64,000 nucleotides of DNA, from positions 48,922,873 through 48,986,872 of the forward strand of contig CM046856.1 in NCBI GenBank assembly GCA_025617745.1, read 5' to 3'. Positions within the stretch are counted from its first letter, which is position 1. Each line of letters begins with the position of its first letter. The notes under the pieces are model-generated. The model saw only the letters and a program-made list of their open reading frames with translations. It did no database searches and had not been told where the DNA came from. Shown piece by piece: positions 1 through 11,667 of the stretch. The stretch is from Heliocidaris erythrogramma. Taxonomy: Eukaryota; Echinodermata; Echinoidea; Camarodonta; Echinometridae. Position numbers and translations under genes: made by a program.

Positions 1-887
1 CTGTATTTTGAAATATCTTTTATTTATTATGAGAAGTGTAGCTGGCTTTGTTTTCATTTTGAAAGGTACAATTTGATTGTTTTTGCAAGCAATTATTATA
101 TAGCACAAGATGATTATTATTCCTAGATTATAGAATTTTTTATTCACTTGATTTCAGTTGTTTTCTCTTCCAAAATAATTGAGTCAAAACTAAAATAAGA
201 GGGTTTTTTTAAAGGCTTGTTCAGAAGTGGGAGCTGTGACTTTTTTGTCTGTTTGGAGCCAGAAGGGTGTTAACTCCTATACTTTAACACAGAGTTAACG
301 CCCTTCTGTCTCTCAGCAGACACATTCAACCTATTCTTAATCTTAAATGCTGTATCTTGAGTAATTAGCATCAAAGGAAATTCACAATATGTCTAGTTTT
401 ATGACTGTCGGGTCTTACGTAAAGTGTAAATTGTTGTCAGGAGTTGAAACGTAGGGTCATATACATGTATATGCGATATGCAAAATGTACAAAGCAATAG
501 CTGAGTCGTTCTGTAAGTTCAGATTCAGAATTGTATGGTACCTTTTTATACTGTAGAAAAATGACATTGGGGAATTTACTTTCAAATCTGTCTTTGATGA
601 TTATGTAGTTTTTTGTAGTAGTCTCCTCTCAAGTAGATGAAAAGTGGAATATTAAAGAAAATGAGAGGAGAAAATAGGATCTAAATTCTGTTGTGTGATA
701 CCAGACTTTGAGATGTATTCGTAAACCAATGCAAAGCTTGGGCATTTACAGAGTGGAGTGATGACACCGATTTTGAGGTTGTTTAAGAGCTTTAGCTGAA
801 AATTCCTCATAAATCATGGGGAAAATACCAAATATATGTAGCACGTATACATGTCTCTCTTGATACACATGGAACAGCGAACAGTAT
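1..887. other. AT-rich non-coding sequence
   Basis: Apart from a 75-bp hairpin copy near 245-322 I see no gene, RNA or transposon end. Open frames are short and lack coding character. Confidence 0.5.
245..322 (+). repeat. Dispersed ~75-bp hairpin repeat, copy 1
   Basis: The left arm is GGAGCCAGAAGGGTGTTAAC and the right arm GAGTTAACGCCCTTCTGTCT, nearly perfect inverted complements around a short AT-rich loop (ATACTTTAACACA). This is one of the best-preserved copies of a family found at least eleven times in the window. Confidence 0.8.
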
Positions 888-1202
888 GAGATGTTGTGGT
901 CCAGTGGATACGTCATCGGACTGTGGATCACATTGTTCATGATTCAAATCCCGCTGTGGCACTAATGTCCTTTGGCAAGACATTTATCTACATTTGCCAC
1001 TCTCCACCCAAGTGAAGTAAATGGGTACCCGGTAGGAAGAAATTCCTTGAATGCCTTAGCACCTACATGGCAGCCTGGCTAAAGCTGGGTAATAATATTT
1101 ATGATACTTTGTATAAAAAGTGCAGTAGAGTATATTTGTCTAATAGCTGCGCTATATAAACGGACATGTCCTTATTATCATTATGAGATCATTATCAACA
1201 AT
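888..1202 (+). mobile_element. tRNA-derived SINE (copy A)
   Basis: A degenerate tRNA-like head carries an A-box-like GTGGTCCAGTGG near 895 and a B-box-like GATTCAAATCC near 941. The body contains TTTGGCAAGACATT and GCCACTCTC, followed by GGGTACCCGGTAGGAAG, ending in an ATT-rich tail near 1171-1200. A second, less decayed copy lies in the opposite orientation at 48712-48993 and shares these body blocks. Confidence 0.75.
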
Positions 1203-2740
1203 TTTCATTTTCATTCCACTTTCCTACCAATGTTATACATGTGCTTGAATGTGGAAGAGAGAGACAAGTATCACCACAAACTGAGATGAACTTGAAATGT
1301 AGGTCATGAGGAAACAAGTTTACAGGGGTCAGCATGTAATGAAAGTCTCGGAACCAATTTCTTTCATAATATACTTCCATTTATGTATGTGACATTCATG
1401 TTTTGGATGGAAATATGATACGTTTGTCCATTTACATTCTTTTTATCATAAAATAAGCTAATATTCAACTTTTACTTTAGTCTGCAAATTTTGTAATATG
1501 GAAATTCTTTATTTGTTTGCTCTTTGGAACATTTTTGTGACAAATTGTCTGCAAATTGGGTTTGACCCAGCCCCCTCCCATTTTAAATGTTATTGCAATG
1601 CCACTGGTTATTGGCTGTTTAGTATCTTTAGTTTAATACAGCAGTAAAACCGGATAACAGTACTTGATTCAAGTCAAAACTAGCCCCGAGGCAGTGGAAT
1701 ACTGAAGATATGAAAATATGTAGGATGGGATTTCAAGAGATTTCCGCTCTGTAAGGTAATCCCTAAACATTCTGAAGTATGTCCAAGTTGACATTTTGAA
1801 GAGAAGTGTACTTGACTCTCTTCTATCACTTGGAGTTTAGACCTAGATACCACTCTGAGTTCACACATGCCGCATCAAATTTAGTAGCATATCAAATTAT
1901 CAATATTTCATACAGACTCTGTTTGGATGTTCACTGCAGGTTTCCATGGTAAGTGAATATCTATGATTGGAAGAATTTGGTGACTCCAACTAGTTGTGTT
2001 GGATCTTCAAAAGCATGTCTGTCCAAAAACACAAGCTCTGATCTGCCACCAATACCTTTTTTCTTTAGTCGTCAGGGGTTGATGTGTCATGTTGGAGCAG
2101 AAACATTTTAATCATAACCCTGGATACTTGCACTGAGATGTGAGCGTGATGATCATCATCTAATGATTGCAATCTCCTTCATCTGAACTTCAAGTGACAT
2201 ATTTCTTGCCTAAAACTTATTGGTCATAATTAGAAAAAAACATAATGTAGAGTTTCAACATCAAGATTGTGAAATACTGTTTATGTACTTTTGGAGGAAG
2301 ATACCTGCCTATAGGGTTCTTCAAAGAATGGAGGAAAGTTGATAGAGAAAACGAGAGTAAGAAAAAAATGAATAACAAGATGAAATGGAATGATGATAAT
2401 AATGATAATCAAGAGACAATTTATGTTTTACTTCAAAGGTTTATGCGATAATGAGGTGAAATGAAATTGAATTGAAATTTTTACAAAAAATGAGTTGTGA
2501 ATGTCCAGTTGCCTCCTAAAAAACTTTGAATTAACACAATAGTTTGTTCCACTCTGCCCCAAAATTGAATATATCCCAGTAACCTCATCTCTGATGAGCC
2601 TAGGTCTGCAAACCACAGGGGGTCATTAACACATTTATCACGTCCATGTTGTCCCTGTTCATATCCTGATTATTTCCTAATCTCATCAAGCTCCAGGGAT
2701 TGTTTACTGATGGGTAATTAATGTAACAGGTAGGTGTCTG
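1203..2740. other. Non-coding sequence, nothing recognised
   Basis: AT-rich DNA with only short, featureless open frames. No splice-flanked coding segment or inverted-repeat element was noted. Confidence 0.45.
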
Positions 2741-3600
2741 AGACCCCGTTTACAGTGCAGGGCCGGGCCGAGCCCGGCCTCGGCCCGGCCCTAATTGCGG
2801 TACTCGGCCCCTCAATTTCGTGCGTTTACAGTGCGGGTCTCGGGCCGGCCTAAATTATAACCTTTCATTATTTTGTCGTAGTGGCGCTCTGAATGTAAAC
2901 AAACGTTTATTTTGGTGGGTAGTTTGGTGGGTAAACGTAACAGTGTGGCGCGGGTTATTTGTACCGATATTTTTTTTTAGCTCGCATGCATACGACGAAC
3001 GATCGAACACCACAGCTGCTCGCTTAACTTATCGGATAATTTCATATTCTCTACGCAATTCTAATATCTTAATACGATCGAGAAGACAAGAGGATGGATA
3101 AGGAATCGTAGAATTCAAAGGTATAATCGTGACAGGAGGATTAGGAGAGAGCAATGTGAGGAGAATTGTCGCAGGAGGAATGGCCTGCTCTTTCGAACGA
3201 AACAGCACAATAGATGATCGATGATAATTGAATTAAAAACACTAGTATGTCGACTTTTATTTACACGGACAAACTTTGGAAATCTCAGCAGAAAAGACAA
3301 CAAAGCAGCTCAGGCCGTACAATGCATGCAACGCTCAAAGCAACCGCGGGATCATGACACATATCCAATGATGTCATGATCGCCGCACTTCCGGGATCGC
3401 ATTTGGTACCGCATTTGGCCCCGCGTGCGTTTACAGTGAAAGAAGGCCGGGCCGAGGCCGGGCCGAGCCCGGGCCGAGACTACCTCCAGAGGTGGTCCAA
3501 ATGCGCGGCCGCTTTTGGTACCGCATTTGGCCTTTTGAGCGTTTACAGTGAAGTTTAGGCCGGGCTCGGCCCGGCCTTACTCTCACTGTAAACGGGGTCT
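2741..3600. mobile_element. GC-rich inverted-repeat element with subterminal repeats
   Basis: The ends are exact 17-bp inverted complements: AGACCCCGTTTACAGTG at 2741-2757 and its complement at 3584-3600. Both ends continue into GGCCGGGCCGAGCCCGGCC blocks. The GCGTTTACAGTG core recurs internally near 2823, 3427 and 3540, and GGTACCGCATTTGGCC occurs twice on the right (near 3406 and 3518). It is far more GC-rich than its surroundings. The centre has short Arg-rich open frames but no recognisable transposase. I see no convincing target-site duplication, so the superfamily is unassigned. Confidence 0.8.
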
Positions 3601-3786
3601 AAGTATTACCTCCTGCCTACCTGGTGAGTGTTGTTAAAGGTACTGTAACATGTTTACAACTTTGTTTTCCAATTTGTTATAAAGGTATTCAAGATAATCA
3701 AGAAAACTTAAATTATGAGCAGAATAGTTTTATGAAAAATTACATTTTTGACAATTGCAGCAAATTGGTTCTGGCTTTATTCTGTC

Positions 3787-4050
3787 AAAGGTATAGAGTT
3801 AGGGTTGCAATCAGGGGAGTGTTTCATCAAGCGTTTTGTCAGTGATTTTTACTGACAAATTTGCTCTCAGCCAATCAGATGCAAGGATTTCAGTAGCTTA
3901 TAACAGTTGTCGGTAAAAATCACTGAGAGATTTAGGTTAGATCTTTGCTTTAGGTTAGGTTTAGGGTTTAGGTTAGATTTAGGGTTAGGCTTTGCCAGGG
4001 TTAGTAATAGAATTGGTCCAGGGTTGAAGTTTGACTTTGGTTAGTCCAGG
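3787..4050 (+). repeat. MITE fragment plus TTAGGG-like degenerate tract
   Basis: A truncated Harbinger-like MITE (about 3813-3927, starting GGGAGTGTTTCATCAAG, with the shared TTTGCTCTCAGCCAATCAGA core) runs into a tract rich in TTTAGGGTT/TTAGGTT words (about 3925-4015). A related tract at 6830-6985 has the same closing GGGTTGAA...TTGGTTAGTxCAGG words, so this looks like a dispersed repeat and not telomere-derived DNA. Confidence 0.6.
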
Positions 4051-5100
4051 AAATTGATGGAGCAACCGCAACATATGTTGTACAACCTTTTTAACAGTAG
4101 TTAGTTAATCCCACAAGCAGTCATAAGGGATCAGTCTGGCGCACAGCACTGTTCCTTATTTAGATGATAAAGAAGGACCTGATACCTGGCTGGAATTTAC
4201 CAAAAAGAAAAAGGGCCTTCTATCTTTGATACCGAGATTTTTGGTAAAAACAGACATTGTTCCTATCAAACCCTCCATCGACCTTCATTCCACCATCAAA
4301 TTTTGATATTAAAGATGTTTTCGTGCTGACATGATAACCTAGATGTTGAAGGACATTTTGATTACTTTCTCAATAAAGGATTGAAGGTTACAGATGGAAT
4401 CCTGGAGTTTTTTTCTTATCTTCCTTCCACACTCATGTCATTGGCCTTCAGTAAACATATTTTTATGTCACTGTCAGTAGAGAAAGTACCAATAAACATT
4501 TTGGAGACCATCGGTAAGAGGTAGTCTAACCTTGGAAATACAAGTAGTGCTCAGTTCAACTTCAAATTTTTACTGGTAAGGTTTGATGATAATTATTGCC
4601 ATGTTTGGAAAACAAATACATCAGAAGCAGTTCGTCCAGGGGCTCCGTAAACAATGTATGACTTTGTGGAAGACTGTTGCATTGTTAGAAGATTTCCGGT
4701 CCATAAAGACACAATTTCCCTAGATGATTCATTCATTGCAAGATTTGTTCCTTATTTTTTCAAGTATAGACTCTAAATGTTTAAGACGGAAAAGCTTGTT
4801 TAAAATGAATGTTAAGTCAGAGACGATTTTGAACATTGTTTTCCGGTTTCCAAAGGAAATAGGTGTACTTTTGTGATTCTTTCCAAGACCTTCATCGAGT
4901 AAAGAATAAGAGACCAGACAACAATGTGGTAATATTCTGACCAAAAACAAACAAAACCATTATCCTTCTTTCTGGGATAGACTTCCAGGCCAGACGATTG
5001 TTTATTTTGCTTCAATTTCTTAAATGTGGTTCATTACTTTCAATCCCTGGTGAACCTCCTGCACACTTTCACTCTCACTAGTCTTCACTTTTGGGTCAAA
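4051..5100. other. Non-coding sequence
   Basis: No supported gene or repeat boundary; AT-rich with short open frames on both strands. Confidence 0.4.
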
Positions 5101-5272
5101 TACTGTCACACCAGAAACTTTTGCGAATATTGTTACTGACAGCCACTTTTGCAGCAAGAAACTTTCTCGCATTACAATAATGTTATGTTGTTTCAATTGT
5201 GATTTTATTATTTCACGGCATGAAACTTTGGTGAATCTCGACCACTCACGAAAAATTTCTGGTATGACAGTA
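5101..5272. mobile_element. MITE with TACTGTxAxACCAGAAA ends, copy 1
   Basis: The left end TACTGTCACACCAGAAACTT is the imperfect complement of the right end AAATTTCTGGTATGACAGTA. The interior repeats words like GCAAGAAACTTTC. Related copies lie at about 11555-11667, 24092-24242, 26641-26845 and 30950-31116. TA at both tips would fit a TA-targeting (Tc1/mariner-like) origin, but that is inference. Confidence 0.65.
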
Positions 5273-6829
5273 CTGGACCTACTCTACATGTACGTAATAA
5301 TAGTGTCAGTTAGAGATGGTTCCATGACGTCCTACAAAGTTTCATTCAGAATCTTGAGAAGCCGTAGGAATCATACCTCTGGGAGTGTAGATGGTGCGCA
5401 CATTGTATGCAGAAATGAAACCGATGATCAGGGTATTAACCCATAGACTTCAGGAACCAGGTGGCTCATGTGTTAAGCCTATGAGACATAAAGAATTCAG
5501 TAGTCAACGGGTTAACCTGTAGGCAATGGGGTAATATCTGTAAAGCTCTGAGAGGTGTTATCTCATATTAAGCTGCTCCTGCAGTTGCTTGTATATAATT
5601 GCAATATATTCATATACTGAAGTGGACACTCGTACTACCCCCATTCTTTATTGAAGCGATCAGTCTCGAGCAACACTTTCAATTTTGTTCACATGATATT
5701 CTTTTTAAGACATGTTAGTCATTGAGGCACATAAGATGATGTCATTTATTACATTACAACGATTCTTCCCAAACATCAAATTACATGGAAGATTATGAGT
5801 AAAGATAGTTGCACATTCATCCTGAACCTGCATAACCAATAAGCATAATTCATTTCTTCTGATTTAAACACTCCCTGGTAAAAAGAATGAATCTTTTAAA
5901 AAATTGAATCAAGTTTGGAATACATGTACTACTATCAGCATTATTTTATTTTCCTCAAATTCGCAGTTGCATGATGTATGAGATGTATGAGGTGTATGAG
6001 ACTCTGGTAAGCCTTCAGTATGCCTTTTCTGGTATCTTTTTATCTTTTTTTTTGCGTATGACATTCATGATAAAGTCGAACTATATTTGTTCATATTTGT
6101 TCACATCTGTGTTCCTTGGTTATTCATTGGTGTGAAAACAACTATTCCCACCTTGGCAAGAAGGTTACCATTTGAATGTTTATTATTGGACCAAACAGAG
6201 AAAGTGGGAAGGAAAAGATGCTGTGAATTATTTGTTGATATTTCAGTACCTACTTTTGGAACCAGTAACTGATCTGAGACAGTCCCAGTTGGCGTAAAGC
6301 GGTAAATCTTGTTTCAATCCCATCAACGATTGGCTTTCATTTATCAGTTTTCGGCAGGAGCTTTCATTTTTCGCTCTTCTATTTAGAACTAAAGTGATCA
6401 CGGTGAAAGGGGTGATGTTATCTCTATATACAAAGACAGGAAGAAATGGTCTTTAATGTGATCTGCTTTACATCAGATAATATCTCATCATGTTTAAAAG
6501 TAGAAAATAGTCTACACCTTTGGTTTCTGAGCTGAGAATACTTCTTGCAGGGGCAGATCCAGGATTTTGTATAAAGGGAGGGGGCACAAATCTCAAAAAA
6601 ATTCTGATTGAGCAAAAAAATTTAAAAGTCATCAAAAGATCTTAATTACTAGTCACAAATGATTCATGTATCCACTGAATCACAGGTGACACGATACTAC
6701 ATTTATGTTTTTTGCAGTATCTAGGTGTATCATTTTCAGCGAGTCTAATGATATGTAGAAAGCAGAAGATATTCAAATGGTGATGACCGGACATTTGCTC
6801 TGGGGAAATATGCTCCACGATTTATTTTG
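5273..6829. other. Non-coding sequence with a short repeat fragment
   Basis: Near 5490-5520 the words GAATTCAGTAGTCAACGGGT are complementary to sequence near 25495-25515 (CCCGATGACTACTGAATT), marking a dispersed repeat in opposite orientations. Nothing else was recognised. Confidence 0.4.
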
Positions 6830-6985
6830 TCAAAGATTAGGGTTAGAGGTAGAGGTAGGGCTGTAATCGGGGTTTTAACGGTAGGTCAGGTTTAGGGTTA
6901 AGGTTAGAGTTAGGGTTAGGGTTGTGTAGGCCTTTAGGGTTTGGTCTAGGGTTGAAATTCGGAATTGGTTAGTGCAGGATGGCAA
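6830..6985 (+). repeat. TTAGGG-like degenerate repeat, second copy
   Basis: The tract is rich in TTAGGGTTAGAGG and GGTTTAGGGTTAAGG words and ends in GGGTTGAAATTCGG and TTGGTTAGTGCAGG, paralleling 3925-4050. A weaker third tract is at 48598-48670. Confidence 0.55.
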
Positions 6986-9900
6986 TTGCCACTGGAGTCT
7001 GGAGCATGTGACATAGTACTAGTCTACATAGTACCATTCAAACTGTAGAATGGCAGTGGGGTTGGTGTGAGTGCCTGGCCATTGCAGGGATGCTCCTATC
7101 ACTGTCAAGAAAGGAAATACTTTGCCTGGCTTGATGACTCGTTAGATAAACATGGTGGAGATGCAGGAATACCCTGATGACCCTACACACATAGCAAGCA
7201 TAGCTTCTCTCTCACTGCTAATGATAATAATGACCATGCACAGATAGCCCCTCAAGTCTAATTGCTGGTGTAGAATTACAACCTCTTATAAATAGGCCCA
7301 TAGGCCTACTTGTCATGATAATTGCTATTACTGTTCCTCATGAAGCTATAGGCCTTTGCTTTAGGTCCATGCTACACTATACGAGAGATAGTGTCATCTT
7401 ACATAGGTCTATCATGATGATGATGTACATTCTTTCAAAGTTTTTAAAACTCTTTCTTCATGGAACTTTATAGTTTGTGATTTGGGGGCCCTCATTTACA
7501 TGTGCAAAATAATTATCATCTTGCATGTGTGTGGTACTGGTAGGGGGAGGAAGCTGTACGGATGGAGAAATGGTTTTAAGTAGCATTAATTGTATCTTGG
7601 CCTACCAGATAGCTTACAGTGTACTGTCTTATTTGAAGGAGCTCCTTTTCAATTGTCGATCTGGGATTTCCTTGGTACAGTGTAAGAAAAATGTCAGATT
7701 ATCTTGTCAGACTTCTTTCAAGCTTCATAGAGGTAATTTGCCCTCAGATTTACTGTAGTCCAACAATTAACAAATTCTGATATTCCATGAGTCATAGCTA
7801 CATGTGATATCCTTTCCAGTAATAAATGGCTCTAAATTTGTAAAACCAAAAGGGGACCCAATTAATCTTCCAATCTTTATGGCCATTTGTCTTTTCATTC
7901 TCAGCTTTTAGATAAATTTGGTTTATAACAAAAAGATAAATGTCTCACCTGGTCACAGCTGATAAAAATCAAAGAAAATTTGAATAGTGTTGATGGATTT
8001 CCACAATAATTGTAATGCACTTGTCACTTGATAATGAATAAAAGATTTATTTGATTTTAAAGCATTCATCCAAGACCTTGTTTCTTTGATCATTGATTGT
8101 AAATTTGAGGCAATGTATTTCACAAAAGATTGAGGTCCATTGTACTTTCCCACAAATTAAATGTCATTTATTTATGGCATTTGATAATGACCAAATTCTT
8201 CCAGCACTGGCAAGAGGCCAGGAAATTCAGCTCAAAACCATGGGAATAAATACACATTGGGATGCAGCTTTTGTCAAGTGAGACATTTAAATTTTCCTAT
8301 TATTTGGCAGTTATCTTTTTCTTGGTCACCACCTTGACATCTGGGAATATTCACTTCTTTCCTTTTTTCTAACTTTTCTTCTTGAAGTTATGATACAAAA
8401 TGGATGATATATCTTTTGCAGATATCTCCCTTACCCTTCTCACACCCCAGTTCTCCTTTCCATCCCCTTCTCTTATATTATCTCCCATTTTATCCTGATA
8501 ATCTCATCCCCATCTCTCCCTACATTCTTCATCATGTATAGAATTTTCAATATTACCGAATAAAAGCATGCAATTAACAGATAATCATTTCTGTGTGGAT
8601 TGATAAATCCAAGGGCATTGCACTATTTACAAGGTCCATATACAGAAGCTTAGGCCTAGATGTGCAGTTGAGTTATAAGTCAAAACCTAAGAACATGCAG
8701 AAGTAGAGTTAAGATCTAAATCCTGCTCAAAGCATTTTTCAAAGCACACAGATACCCGTGCACGTCGCACTCTGGAGGGGGTACGAAAGGGGTGCATATA
8801 TGAGTCCCTCTCATACTAATCAATGTCACATCTTTCCCCCTTATGTCTTTTGTGCCCATATAAGTAGGTCATCAACATTCCCTGGGCTTTGGATCTAAAC
8901 ATCACCCCATGACCAGTGCATCCCAAAATCTTTGTAAGTCCCACTCACGCAAATTAGTGTTGGGACCTTGATGTTAACATGCAATTGTAGCATTTAATGA
9001 GTCTCACATCTGTGATGAAATGATAAATACCCTTGAAAAATAAACACTGGGAATAATGACCATGTCAACATTTCCTTCAAATTGTGGTTAGTGAGGAACT
9101 TTTGTGTGTCGATCATATACAAATACAAATAATCCATTTGAGTATGAAGAGGTCTTTTCAGGCAAGCAGGCATTAAATGGCTCATTTTACGCTAGAAGAT
9201 ATCACCATTTTCATTGTTGCTCCTTTATACAATTCTATTGTAAAAGATATTTATGAAAATGCATAAAGTAGATTACCACAATGCCAAGACACGCAAACGG
9301 CTTTAAAATCTGTGGTTTCTAAAGGTAGCATGGCACTGATTTATTTCACAAGTCATCAATTAGATTGTGTTCAATGTTTACCATGAACTGCACCCAGTAG
9401 TTCGCACTGGGAACTCCACTTTTTTGTTAAGGCTGTGTGAAACCACGAACTTCCATTTCCCCCATGCCTTTCTTACTTGATCCAAAGTATCAAAGAATAG
9501 ACATCTTGTGAAATCTCTGCAGGCGACAAAGGGGTTGTGTACTCTAATAAACTCTACTACAAACAAGCCCCATGTTGGTTTCTAAACCCACAATAACACC
9601 CGCCCAGACCCATCACCTCTAGGCTGGGCCCTTTAAAGGTAGGATTTAAACAGAAAAAAAAAATACTTGAAAAGTTGGAAGCAAAGTGTGAAGTAGCTCT
9701 GGACAGTTCAAGATGAGCTCTTGAAATCATAAACAGCTCTGGTAAATAAATGGGAAAACATAACGTTTCTGCTGTTAAAGATCAATTTGATGCAGGAAAA
9801 TCCTGAAGACCTCTCATGAACAAAATAGGAATTTTTGGCACTACTGTTTTAACGTATTTATTTGGTTTAACAAGTAGTACAGTTATTCATTCATATGAAG

Positions 9901-10290
9901 AAGAGTGTAGGAAACATCATCCCTGGAAGTTTCAAGAAAAATGGTCAAACAGGTAGAAAGAAAAAAAAAATCATTTTCAATAAGCATAATATAAAAATCT
10001 ATTCATACAATCACAGTAATATGAATGACTCTAACATCATAGATATAATCTTAGTTTTAGAAGAATTCCATACTATTGTTAGCAACTATATAATCTATCT
10101 GAATTTCCCATACCTTTGGGGCTAATTTTTCAACATGTATTTTTAAAAGTTGAACAGTACCTCGCAGTCTTTCATTTCAAACCATTCTCCAACCATGACA
10201 TTATGCAACTTTTAGCAGATCTGTGCAAAAGCATCACTAAATGCATACATGTACTTGTGTTCTATATTAAAAAAAGATTTATTGGAATTT
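6986..10290. other. Non-coding sequence, nothing recognised
   Basis: AT-rich, with open frames up to 77 codons that have no recognisable protein character and no paired splice sites. A pyrimidine-rich stretch runs at 8420-8530. Confidence 0.4.
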
Positions 10291-10291
10291 T

Positions 10292-10463
10292 GGGAAGAGT
10301 AGGCCTAAGTACATATTGCTCTAAATCCTAGATGTATTGTATTTGGTTATCTGTGGACTTTCTTTTGTGTATAAAAAAAAGGGTTGAATTTGTCTTTGTG
10401 AAGAGTAAGTATTGATTGCTATTAATCTTAAATGTGTATTGTATTTGGTTATCTGTGGAACAA
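10292..10463 (+). repeat. Two-copy tandem duplication, ~102-bp period
   Basis: TATTGTATTTGGTTATCTGT occurs at 10335 and again at 10437, each preceded by GAAGAGTA-GG/AG and ATTGCT-rich sequence. Confidence 0.7.
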
Positions 10464-10737
10464 AAGGACATTTCGACTTAACTTTCTACACTTGGTTGCT
10501 TTGCAAGCAAGACCATATTCAAGATTAGAGTGACTCTTCAGATAGACACTGTTTAATACAGCATGGGAGCTGTATCCATTTGAGGGGTCCATAAATGCCC
10601 CTATTATATGACTCCTAGCAGGTGGTATGAGGTGTGGGTGTGTGAGTCATTGGATGAAAGTGACCACTATACCACTCCCTGCCTCATTGGGTTGGGTGTA
10701 TAACGCAGTTTTGATGAGGGCAAAATATATACCCGGT

Positions 10738-11040
10738 AGGTGTATTTCCATTAGCCTGAACAACCGTGAGCTTGAGATAGATATTAGACCAAATTTGAAG
10801 TTCCCCTTCTCTGTTAGCTAGAGGGAAGTTGTCTCCACCTGCTTGAGGAATTAGCTCAAGCTTCAGAACATTATAGTCTTCCTGCATCTTCGCTGGAAAT
10901 TAGCCTGATAATTGGCCAAATTAATAGCAGGATAATTAGAGGAAAAGTCCTAGTTTTAATTCGGATACTAGCTCAAACTAATATCAAAACCACAACTCCT
11001 TGGAATAAGCCAGCTACTCTGGCTAATGAAAACGGACCTA
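10738..11040. mobile_element. TIR element with GGTGTATTTCCATTAGCC end, copy 1
   Basis: The left end GGTGTATTTCCATTAGCCTG is the imperfect complement of the right end CTGGCTAATGAAAACGGACC. The interior has AGCTTGAG and GAATTAGCTCAAGC blocks. A relative at about 59311-59805 shares the left end and the interior blocks in the same order, supporting a dispersed non-autonomous family. Confidence 0.65.
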
Positions 11041-11410
11041 TGTATGTAATGGTGGTATTACAATTCCCATGGGTGTATGATGAGCCCCTTTCAAGACTTG
11101 AGGAATGTTCCCTTTGGCTTTGACAATGTGAGCCCACAAGACATGACCGAAGCCCCTGCAAATAGTGCATCAGAGGATTCATCTAGAACTAGTTTAACCA
11201 GTGGCAGAAGGTTTTCGTGAAACCCCAATGAACAGCATATCATGTTTCAAAAGCACATTTTCATCTCTGGAGGATGATTGTAACATTCATCTTCAGCTCA
11301 TGTAACCAGTGGCAGATCAGGCAGTCGTAGATTGTGAGGGGAAAAGCATGGTTGCAACTTACTTGACCTCGTATCTGTATTTCGGCAACTGCTGTACAGT
11401 GTAAAACCAG

Positions 11411-11548
11411 GGAGGGCGTTTCATCAAGTGTCTTGTCAGTGATTTTTACCCACAAATTTGCTCTCAGCCAATCAGATGCAAGGATTTCAGTAGCTTATAA
11501 CGGTTATTGCAACTTGTCATTGTTGACAAGTTTTATGAAACAGGGGCC
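11411..11548. mobile_element. Harbinger-like MITE with CAG duplication
   Basis: The left end GGAGGGCGTTTCATCAAG and right end GACAAGTTTTATGAAACAGG enclose the family core TTTGCTCTCAGCCAATCAGA. CAG stands just outside both ends (11408-11410 and 11549-11551). Confidence 0.75.
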
Positions 11549-11667
11549 AGAAATGCTTTGGGAGTCCAAATTCATGAAAGTTTCTTGCCAGGAAATGCTT
11601 TGAAGTGCAATCCTAAATTTGTCCTATTTGTGAAAATGTAAGGTCACAAAAGTTTCTGGCTTTACAA
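11549..11667. mobile_element. Fragment of the CCAGAAA-ended MITE family
   Basis: The fragment opens with GCCAGAAATGCTT and ends with AAAGTTTCTGGCTTTAC, directly abutting the preceding Harbinger-like MITE. Confidence 0.45.

Noticed and set aside
895-960. Functional tRNA gene
   Set aside because: A- and B-box-like words exist, but the cloverleaf stems are decayed and the sequence continues into a SINE body.
3925-4035. Interstitial telomere
   Set aside because: TTAGGG words are degenerate and shared, with flanking words, by other dispersed copies.
5967-6006. Possible 40-nt exon between TTCGCAG and GTAAGCC
   Set aside because: Its end phase (0) does not fit the phase-1 entry of the TSPN exon, and the peptide is built from a short tandem ATGTATGAG repeat.
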